NCBI GenBank assembly: GCA_963633225.1
Contig: CAVGXR010000051.1
Span: 1 to 64,000 of the forward strand
Source: F23-B02 sp963633225
GTDB taxonomy: Bacteria; Bacillota; Clostridia; Oscillospirales; Oscillospiraceae
DNA length: 64,000 bases
Reading direction: 5' to 3'
Position numbers and translations under genes: made by a program. Position 1 is the stretch's first letter, and every line of letters starts with the position of its first letter. The notes under the pieces are model-generated. The model did no database searches, was not told where the DNA came from, and worked only from the letters and a program-made list of their open reading frames with translations. This document shows positions 57,849 through 64,000 of this stretch, piece by piece.

Positions 57849-59350
57849 TATTCTTCCCACTTTGCCGCTCTTTCTACTGCACGCAGCCACTTGTGATGCA
57901 GTGCTGCGGCCTCGCTTTCGTCCATCTGCGGTGTGAACACCCTGTCAGATTCGCGCAGTCCCGCAATATCGCTTATATCATTCCAGACTCCGACTGCAAG
58001 ACCTGCAAGGAAGGCTGCACCGAAGGCCGTCGTCTCGACCATTTTTGGGCGGTCAATGGGCTTGCGGAGGATATCCGACTGGAACTGCATCATGAAATTA
58101 TTGACCGACGCGCCGCCGTCAACACGCAGGACGGAAAGCGGCTCACCTGCATCAAGTTCCATTGCGTCAAGCAGATCCTTGACCTGATACGCGATGCCCT
58201 CAAGCGCAGCGCGGGCGATATGTGCCTTTTTAGAGCCGCGTGTGAGGCCGACGATGGTGCCGCGGGCGTACATGTCCCAGCGCGGTGCACCGAGGCCCGT
58301 GAAGGCCGAGACGAGATAAACGCCGCCGTTGTCGGGAACGGAATTTGCAAGAGCTTCACACTCGGAGCTCGTACTGAGAAGACCTACCTCGTCGCGCAGC
58401 CACTGTATTGAGCTTCCGGCGTTAAAAACGCTGCCCTCAAGGGCATAGGTGGTCTTGCCGCCGACGGACCATGCCACGCTCGTTACAAGGCCGCTGGCGC
58501 TGCGCACGGACTGCTCGCCCGTGTTCAGGAGCGTAAAGCAGCCTGTTCCGTATGTGTTCTTCGCCTGACCCTTTTCAATGCAGCCCTGACCGATGAGCGC
58601 CGCCGCCTGATCGCCCGCCGAGCCGCACACGGGTATGCCCGCGAGCATTTCAAGCCCCGTTATGCCGGATGCCACCTTTCCGTAGATCATAGACGAAGGC
58701 ACGGGCTCCGGCAGCATGGACATCGGTATGCCCAGCCTGTCGCACAGGGTCTTGTCCCACTCAAGCGTATTTATATCAAACAGCATCGTGCGCGAGCAGT
58801 TGGAGTAATCGGATACATGCGCCTCGCCGCCGGTGAGATTCCAGATAAGCCATGAATCGACGTTTCCGAACAGCAGCTCGCCGCGCTCTGCCCTTTCACG
58901 CGCACCCTCAACATTATCGAGTATCCACTTTATCTTTGTGCCGGAAAAATATGCGTCTATGAGGAGGCCTGTCTTATCCCTGACATAGTCGCCCAAGCCC
59001 TCGGCGGCCAGCTTGTCGCAGATGGGAGCCGTCCTTCTGCACTGCCAGACGATGGCGTTATACACGGGCTTGCCGGTGGACTTATCCCAGACGATCGTTG
59101 TCTCGCGCTGGTTTGTTATTCCTATGCCGGCAATATCCGTCGGCGAAAGCTCGCTTTTTTCAAATGCCTCGGCAAGGGCGCGGAGCTGTGTATCCAATAT
59201 GACCATGGGGTCGTGCTCGACCCAGCCGGGCTTCGGATAAATCTGCGGAAATGGGTACTGAGCTATGGTAACCGGCACACCCTTTGCGTCGAAAACTATG
59301 GCTCTTGAGCTCGTCGTCCCCTGATCGAGCGCAACAACATAACCGTTCAT
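57848..59350 (-). CDS. glpK: Glycerol kinase
   Basis: 500 residues. FGGY kinase: VALDQGTTSSRAIVFD, GITNQRETTIVWD, QWLRDEVG and GGASVNNFMMQFQSDIL. Makes glycerol-3-phosphate. ATG 59350 has GGAGG seven bases before it; the longer frame crosses the divergent promoter. No glpF or glpD nearby. Heads the glpK-Nudix-DUF1015 unit. A lipase-like hydrolase is divergent, which could release glycerol. Confidence 0.95.
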   Translation of the reverse strand: MNGYVVALDQGTTSSRAIVFDAKGVPVTIAQYPFPQIYPKPGWVEHDPMVILDTQLRALAEAFEKSELSPTDIAGIGITNQRETTIVWDKSTGKPVYNAIVWQCRRTAPICDKLAAEGLGDYVRDKTGLLIDAYFSGTKIKWILDNVEGARERAERGELLFGNVDSWLIWNLTGGEAHVSDYSNCSRTMLFDINTLEWDKTLCDRLGIPMSMLPEPVPSSMIYGKVASGITGLEMLAGIPVCGSAGDQAAALIGQGCIEKGQAKNTYGTGCFTLLNTGEQSVRSASGLVTSVAWSVGGKTTYALEGSVFNAGSSIQWLRDEVGLLSTSSECEALANSVPDNGGVYLVSAFTGLGAPRWDMYARGTIVGLTRGSKKAHIARAALEGIAYQVKDLLDAMELDAGEPLSVLRVDGGASVNNFMMQFQSDILRKPIDRPKMVETTAFGAAFLAGLAVGVWNDISDIAGLRESDRVFTPQMDESEAAALHHKWLRAVERAAKWEE

Positions 59351-59363
59351 TTTATTACCTCCA

Positions 59364-59391
59364 TTGCATTTTCTCGTAATTATGCTATAAT
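59364..59391 (+). promoter_or_regulatory. Promoter of the alpha/beta hydrolase
   Basis: TTGCAT (59364-59369), 16-base spacer, TATAAT (59386-59391) with TG extension. Confidence 0.65.
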
Positions 59392-59420
59392 CATAATAAC
59401 ATATATGGAGGGGATTTACC

Positions 59421-60350
59421 ATGCCAAGTTTCAACGATTTTTATTTTAATTCGAGCACAGGCAAAAACCGCATTCACGTTCGCCGCTGCGTTCCCGACGG
59501 GGACGTGAGAGGCGTGGTTCAGATCATGCACGGCATCGCCGAGCACATCAACAGATATGATGATTTCATGGCATTTCTCGCGTCCAACGGCTTCGTCGCC
59601 GCCGGCACGGATCACCTCGGCCACGGACAGAGCATTGAAAGCGAGGAGCAGAAGGGCTTTTTCGCAGAGAAAAACGGCTGGGACTACATAATAAAAGACG
59701 AGGAGATACTTCGCCTTGCCATGCGCAATACATATCCCGGCGTTCCTTTTATTCTGTTCGGGCACAGCATGGGAAGCTTCATGGCCCGCACGCATCTTAT
59801 CCGCTACCCCGGTGGGTTTGACGCAGCCATAATCAGCGGCACGGGCAATCAGGGCGCGGCACTCGTTTCCGGCGGGCTTTTCATGGGTAATCTTGTGACC
59901 TCGCTCAAGGGAGCGCATCACTACAGCAAGTTCCTAAACGATCTTGCCTTCGGCAGCTACAACAAGATATACGATAATCCCCGTACGGAATACGACTGGC
60001 TCACGAGGAACACCGAGGCCGTCGATAAGTATATCGCCGATCCGCTCTGCGGCTTTATCCCCACATGCAGCCTGTTCAGGGATATGATGACCGGCGTTAA
60101 GTTCATCACGAATGCCGATAATCTCAAGGCTATGAAGGAGGATGTGCCCGTTTACTTCATGTCCGGCGATAAGGACCCAGTCGGCGAGTGCGGCAAGGGC
60201 GTAAAGCTTGCATATGAAAACTTCAAAAAGGCCGGTATAAAGGATGTCAGCATCAAGCTCTACAAGGATGGCCGCCACGAAATGCTCAACGAGATAAACA
60301 ACAAGGAAGTTTACGCCGATATCCTCAATTGGATAAACAGCAAGATCTGA
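59421..60350 (+). CDS. Alpha/beta hydrolase, monoacylglycerol lipase-like
   Basis: 309 residues, no signal peptide. HGIAEHINRYDDF oxyanion region, nucleophile S116 in GHSMG, acid D252 (or D250) in SGDKDPVG, and H286 in DGRHEML. This set matches bacterial monoglyceride lipases/lysophospholipases. GGAGGGG precedes ATG. Divergent from glycerol kinase, so glycerol release and capture may be linked; inference. Confidence 0.9.
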   Translation: MPSFNDFYFNSSTGKNRIHVRRCVPDGDVRGVVQIMHGIAEHINRYDDFMAFLASNGFVAAGTDHLGHGQSIESEEQKGFFAEKNGWDYIIKDEEILRLAMRNTYPGVPFILFGHSMGSFMARTHLIRYPGGFDAAIISGTGNQGAALVSGGLFMGNLVTSLKGAHHYSKFLNDLAFGSYNKIYDNPRTEYDWLTRNTEAVDKYIADPLCGFIPTCSLFRDMMTGVKFITNADNLKAMKEDVPVYFMSGDKDPVGECGKGVKLAYENFKKAGIKDVSIKLYKDGRHEMLNEINNKEVYADILNWINSKI

Positions 60351-60360
60351 TATCATACGC

Positions 60361-60393
60361 AAAAAAGCTCAGGCCCTCGGGTCTGAGCTTTTT
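60361..60393 (+). terminator. Terminator of the hydrolase gene
   Basis: GCTCAGGCC / GGTCTGAGC with a CTCG loop, A run before and TTTTT after. Confidence 0.85.
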
Positions 60394-60626
60394 CAGCGTG
60401 TCAAAAAAGTCTGCAACTTTTTGACACGCTTCAAAAACGCCACATTTTTTCGTGAAGCGAAAGCTTCACAAAAAATCTCGCTGCGCTCGTCAAAACGCCT
60501 GATTTATCAGGCGTTTTTGATAGCTATAATCTAATTTGAGGAGGGACCTTGTCCCCCTCACACTCCCCCTGCTGCGCGGATACTTTTTTCTCAGCAGCAT
60601 AGGTTTTTTGACAGTCTGAGCTTTTT
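60381..60626. repeat. MITE-like hairpin-rich element with terminal repeats
   Basis: The 13-bp word GTCTGAGCTTTTT occurs at 60381-60393 and 60614-60626. Between them, TGTCAAAAAA (60399-60408) and TTTTTTGACA (60604-60613) form perfect 10-bp inverted ends, the right one abutting the direct repeat. Inside are three further hairpins: 60396-60429 (12-bp arms), 60452-60469 (GAAA loop) and 60492-60517 (11-bp arms). No coding frame is seen. It may be a small non-autonomous transposon in a terminator, or a multi-hairpin intergenic repeat. Confidence 0.55.
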
Positions 60627-60643
60627 GTTGTCTACATCCTACA

Positions 60644-61678
60644 TCAGTTTCTCATTTCGCGGTTGCGCAGGAAGTTCATCATGCCGTCCTGCATGTTATC
60701 AAGCTTTGTAAGGAGCTTACCGGCACCGTGAGCTGCGCAGGCAAGCGGATCGTCAACGATCATGGTTCTTATGTGCGTGCTGTCCTCCAGCATACGGTCG
60801 ATGCCGTAGAGCAGGCTGCCTCCGCCGGAGAGGATCATGCCGTTCACGCTGAGGTCGCCGATAAGCTCTGGCGGTGTGCGCTCAAGCACGGCATGAACAT
60901 TTTCAAGGATGATGCGGGCAGGCTCGCGCAGGACATCGACAAGCTCCTCCGCGGTAACGCTGACTGTCTTGGGCAGGCCCTTTATGAGGTCGCGTCCCTT
61001 GACCTCCATGCTCTCCGGCACATCCGTGCGCGGATACAGACCGCCGATGTTTATCTTCACCTCTTCGGCTGTCATTGCGCCGATGAGCATATTGTGCTTT
61101 TTCTTGATGTAGCGGATTATGGCCTCGTCAAAGGTGCTGCCTGCGGTTTTTATCGACTCGCACTCGGCAACGCCGCCCATGGATACGACCGCGATCTCGG
61201 TAGTGCCGCCGCCGATATCGACGACCATGTGACCGTCGGGCTTTTTAATATCAACTCCGGCTCCGATAGCCGTTGCCACAGCAGTCTCAACAAGGTACAC
61301 TCTTCGCGCTCCGGCCTCGATCGCCGCGTCTATAACGGCACGCTCCTCAACGCCGGTTATGCTGCTTGGCACGCACATGAGTATCCTCGGCTTAAAGAGG
61401 CTGAAGGAGGTTATCCTGCTGACAAGCTCGCGCAGCATGAGCGCAGACATATCGTAATCGGAGATGACACCGGCTCTTATCGGATGTATGGCAACAACGT
61501 TTGCCGGAGTGCGGCCAAGCGTCTTCTTCGCATCCTCGCCGATCTTCAGCATCTTGTCCTTTACCTTGTCCACTGCAACGACAGTCGGCTCACGCAGCAC
61601 AAGCCCCTTACCCTGAGAGAACACAAGCGTGTTCGACGTTCCCATATCAACTGCTATATCTCTTTCATATATGACCAT
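60644..61678 (-). CDS. MreB/Mbl family rod-shape actin homologue
   Basis: 344 residues. Actin-fold ATPase: IAVDMGTSNTLVF (phosphate 1), VDIGGGTTEIAVVS (phosphate 2), and SGGGSLLYGIDRML (adenosine). Forms membrane-bound filaments that guide side-wall synthesis. It stands alone, without mreC/mreD, as Mbl-type paralogues often do. GGGAG before ATG. Which paralogue it is cannot be told. Confidence 0.94.
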   Translation of the reverse strand: MVIYERDIAVDMGTSNTLVFSQGKGLVLREPTVVAVDKVKDKMLKIGEDAKKTLGRTPANVVAIHPIRAGVISDYDMSALMLRELVSRITSFSLFKPRILMCVPSSITGVEERAVIDAAIEAGARRVYLVETAVATAIGAGVDIKKPDGHMVVDIGGGTTEIAVVSMGGVAECESIKTAGSTFDEAIIRYIKKKHNMLIGAMTAEEVKINIGGLYPRTDVPESMEVKGRDLIKGLPKTVSVTAEELVDVLREPARIILENVHAVLERTPPELIGDLSVNGMILSGGGSLLYGIDRMLEDSTHIRTMIVDDPLACAAHGAGKLLTKLDNMQDGMMNFLRNREMRN

Positions 61679-61743
61679 ACAACGCTCCCATCTGCCGCCG
61701 AACAGCTTCGCGGCAAGGTTTTCTTAGATTTTATCCAATTATG

Positions 61744-62397
61744 CTAATCTTCATGCCGTGCAAGGGTGGCTGCGTAAACAGTCTTTGCCCCCGCCTTGCG
61801 GAGGATCCTTGCCGCCTCGCTCATTGTAGAGCCCGTCGTTACGACATCATCGACAAGCAGGATGCGCAGACCCGTGACCTCGGCCTTATCGCACAGCGCA
61901 TAAACTCCGGCAACATTTTCCCGCCGCTGAGCCGCTGTGCGCGTGAGCGACTGTGCACTGTTATCCTTTATCTTCTGCAAAAGCTGTCTGCACGGCAGGC
62001 CGGTGCTCTCCGCGATCTCCTCCGCAATGAGCCGCGCCTGATCATAGCCTCTGTGCCTCAGGCGCTTCTTACTGAGCGGTATCCATGATATCACATCTAT
62101 ACCGCCGCAATCAAGATTATTTTCGACACATTCGGACATTATAAGTCCGTAACGCCTGCTGTATGCCGCGCAGCCGCCGAATTTATAGCGGTGCACCGAG
62201 CTGCGGACATCATCCTTGTAGTAAAGCGGCGAAACGCACTTATCCACGAAGGGAAAGCGCTGCACCGTACTGTCGCCCTTTGTGTACGGCAGCTTTCCGG
62301 CGCAGTCGCGGCAGATATCCGTATCCTTGAGCACGCTGCCGCAGAACACGCATTTCCACGGGTACAGCAGATGTATTATAAAGTCAGCTATTTTCAT
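61744..62397 (-). CDS. comF: ComF family phosphoribosyltransferase-like protein
   Basis: 217 residues. N-terminal zinc cysteines (CVFCGSVL, CRDC), then a PRTase core with the PRPP loop LLVDDVVTTGSTM. Acts in DNA uptake on the cytoplasmic side, with helicase ComFA in Bacillus. ATG 62397 has AAGG seven bases upstream; a TTG two codons earlier is less likely. Overlaps the RecD2-type gene by 14 bp. Confidence 0.9.
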   Translation of the reverse strand: MKIADFIIHLLYPWKCVFCGSVLKDTDICRDCAGKLPYTKGDSTVQRFPFVDKCVSPLYYKDDVRSSVHRYKFGGCAAYSRRYGLIMSECVENNLDCGGIDVISWIPLSKKRLRHRGYDQARLIAEEIAESTGLPCRQLLQKIKDNSAQSLTRTAAQRRENVAGVYALCDKAEVTGLRILLVDDVVTTGSTMSEAARILRKAGAKTVYAATLARHED

Positions 62398-64000
62398 CGG
62401 CAAGCCTTATACGCAGCGCACTGTAGCGGCGCGACTGCCTGTGGTTGTCTATCATGCGGTGGGCAACGCTGTCGTCGCCGACCATTATCAGCAGCTCCTT
62501 TGCGCGGGTCACGGCGGTGTACAGCACGCCTCGCGTGAGCAGCATCTGAGCTACGGGATTTAATGAAAGTATAACTGCACGGTACTCGCTGCCCTGTGAT
62601 TTATGCACAGTCAGCGCCCATGCATGCTCAAGCTCGTTTAACATCTCAAAGCCGTAGAGAGCTATCTTATCGTCATAATCGACCTTGAGGTATTCAGAGG
62701 CCGTGTCTATCTCGACGATAGTTCCTATATCGCCGTTATAAACGCCCATGCCGGACTTGCCGAGCCTGTCCTTCCATGCGATATCGTAATTATTTTTTAT
62801 CTGAATGACCCTGTCGCCGGTGCGGAAAATCGTTTCGCCGAAGAGCTTTTCCTTTTTCTTTTCATTCGGCGGATTCAGCGCCTCCTGAAGCCGCTTGTTG
62901 AGGTTCACGGTGCCGGTTTCTCCCTTGCGGCTGGGTGAGAGCACCTGTATCTGATTTGCCGGTATCTTCATATTCTCCGGCAGCCGTCTCTTGCACAGCT
63001 CGACTATAGTATCGACGCACGAGTCGCCCTGCATTCTCCGCAGGCGGAAGAAATCACCGCTGTTTTCGTTGAAATCAGGGTGCTCTCCCCTGTTTATCAT
63101 GTGCGCATTGCGAACGATGCGGCTGTCGGCCTTCTGACGGAAGATCTCCGTAAGGCGCACGGTCGGTACAACTCCGCTGCGTATGATATCGGAAAACACG
63201 CTGCCGGGGCCTACCGACGGAAGCTGATCGGCATCACCCACGAGCAGGATGCGGCAGTCTGATCTGAGCGCCTTGAGTATGGCGTGCATAAGCGTTATGT
63301 CAACCATTGAGCACTCGTCTATGATAAGCGCGTCGCAGGCAAGCTTATCCTCCTCGTCCTTGGCGAACACAACGCTGTCCCCGTCCTCGGACATTTTTGC
63401 GCCGAGCATACGGTGGATGGTCGATGCCTCCATGCCGCAGAGCTCGCTCATTCGCTTTGCTGCGCGTCCTGTCGGTGCGGCAAGATACGTCTCGAGCTCC
63501 AGCTCATCGTACAGCGCAAGCACGGCCTTCAGTATCGTGGTTTTGCCCGTACCTGGTCCGCCGGTTATAACAAGCATACGGCTTTTGGCAGCAAGCGCTA
63601 TAGCCTCGCGCTGCATTGGGGCATACTCTATGCCGTTTGCGCTTTCAAGGCGCGAGATTATCTGCGTTATGTCAACCTTCCTGTCGTCCTTTGCCCTGCA
63701 CATTGCCTTTATGCGCTTTGCCGTATAGGCTTCGGCCTCATAAAGAGGTGCGAGATAGCATGCGTCAAGTCCGGCCACATTGCAGCAGACGAGCTCTCCC
63801 GTTTCCGTGAGCTTATCGACCGCATCCTCGGCAAGCGAGGGCTCAACGCCTATAAGCTGTGCGGTGGCGGCGGTGAGCTTTCCGCGTGGGATGAAGCAGT
63901 GTCCGTTGCCGGAATTGTGTATAAGCTCGAACACGACGGCGGCGCATACGCGGTTTATGCTGTCCCCGTCAAGGCCGAGCGCCAGCGCCAGAGAGTCAGC
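62384..64000 (-). CDS. RecD2-type ATP-dependent helicase, 5' end outside the window
   Basis: About 538 residues visible; the frame is open to the window edge, so the N-terminal part of roughly 200 residues is missing. Walker A ITGGPGTGKTTI, Walker B IIDECSMVD, GDADQLPSVGPGSV, and the C-terminal UvrD-like ALTVHKSQGSEYRAVIL. A 5'-3' SF1B helicase in DNA repair. Typical gene order recD2-comF is conserved in Firmicutes. Confidence 0.93.
   Translation of the reverse strand, partial: ADSLALALGLDGDSINRVCAAVVFELIHNSGNGHCFIPRGKLTAATAQLIGVEPSLAEDAVDKLTETGELVCCNVAGLDACYLAPLYEAEAYTAKRIKAMCRAKDDRKVDITQIISRLESANGIEYAPMQREAIALAAKSRMLVITGGPGTGKTTILKAVLALYDELELETYLAAPTGRAAKRMSELCGMEASTIHRMLGAKMSEDGDSVVFAKDEEDKLACDALIIDECSMVDITLMHAILKALRSDCRILLVGDADQLPSVGPGSVFSDIIRSGVVPTVRLTEIFRQKADSRIVRNAHMINRGEHPDFNENSGDFFRLRRMQGDSCVDTIVELCKRRLPENMKIPANQIQVLSPSRKGETGTVNLNKRLQEALNPPNEKKKEKLFGETIFRTGDRVIQIKNNYDIAWKDRLGKSGMGVYNGDIGTIVEIDTASEYLKVDYDDKIALYGFEMLNELEHAWALTVHKSQGSEYRAVILSLNPVAQMLLTRGVLYTAVTRAKELLIMVGDDSVAHRMIDNHRQSRRYSALRIRLADENS

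Overview
The window reads as a chromosomal segment of an endospore-forming Gram-positive anaerobe of the class Clostridia, most likely an Oscillospirales/Ruminococcaceae-type gut bacterium. The reasons are the moderately high GC with strong AGGAGG-type ribosome sites, BofA plus a SpoIVFA/SpoIVFB-like pair, YaaL (DUF2508), NrdR, RNase M5, Mini-RNase III, DUF421/DUF4363, a dockerin-bearing BspA-like LRR protein and an SLH protein. Genus cannot be fixed from the sequence alone. No prophage, complete insertion sequence, CRISPR array or rRNA is visible, and most genes are housekeeping.

Layout. 0-4 kb: a B12-binding/radical SAM protein with its DUF2344 partner, then a SpoIVFA-like/SpoIVFB-like pair. 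4-4.4 kb: tRNA-Pro(CGG) and tRNA-Gly(GCC), convergent, each with a consensus promoter. 4.4-9.9 kb: type IIA topoisomerase operon (ParE-like, small zinc ribbon, ParC-like, YitT). 9.9-10.7 kb: a candidate small RNA, then yaaL-bofA. 10.7-17 kb: envelope precursor genes (murF, ddl, an LbH acyltransferase, glmM, nagB) and a DEDDh exonuclease. 17-18.4 kb: DUF421/DUF4363 and an 82-bp tandem repeat. 18.4-23.2 kb: nrdR with an apparent NrdR box in its promoter, rnmV, holA, comEC, HIT. 23.2-28.7 kb: alaS, U32 peptidase, mltG and a tiny Cys-rich protein. 28.7-34.4 kb: MTHFS, thymidylate kinase, TagA-like transferase, sirtuin, HAD hydrolase, OGG; then on the plus strand a ProX-type editing protein and MTA/SAH nucleosidase.

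34.4-39.2 kb is the most accessory-looking part. It holds a 1145-residue secreted protein of six repeated modules behind its own promoter and inverted repeat, then a strong terminator, two dispersed repeat copies, and an SLH/Ig-like exported protein whose ribosome site lies in a terminator-like hairpin. 39.2-50.2 kb: phzF-like gene, NFACT/RqcH, Mini-RNase III, FtsK/SpoIIIE, UppP, a TepA-like ClpP homologue, M18 aminopeptidase, a TsaC-CoaE fusion and prfA. 50.2-55.1 kb: NSS transporter divergent from a LysR regulator, then a secreted C39-like/LRR/dockerin protein. 55.1-64 kb: YebC, DUF1015, Nudix, GlpK, an alpha/beta hydrolase, a hairpin-rich MITE-like segment, an MreB-family protein, ComF and the 3' part of a RecD2-type helicase cut by the window edge.

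The genes fall into cell-envelope synthesis and shape (murF, ddl, glmM, nagB, uppP, mltG, tagA, mreB), chromosome handling (topoisomerase, ftsK, holA, recD2, comEC, comF), sporulation control (spoIVFA/FB-like, bofA) and translation (alaS, prfA, tsaC domain, rqcH, mini-III). I see no clearly new defence or biosynthetic system. The best leads are the unassigned minus-strand RNA candidate at 9.9-10.07 kb, the modular secreted protein locus at 34.4-39.2 kb, the TsaC-CoaE fusion, two dispersed non-coding repeat families, and terminator hairpins that double as ribosome-site hairpins. Promoters, terminators and repeats were located by eye; protein assignments are by recognised motifs and family likeness, without database searches.
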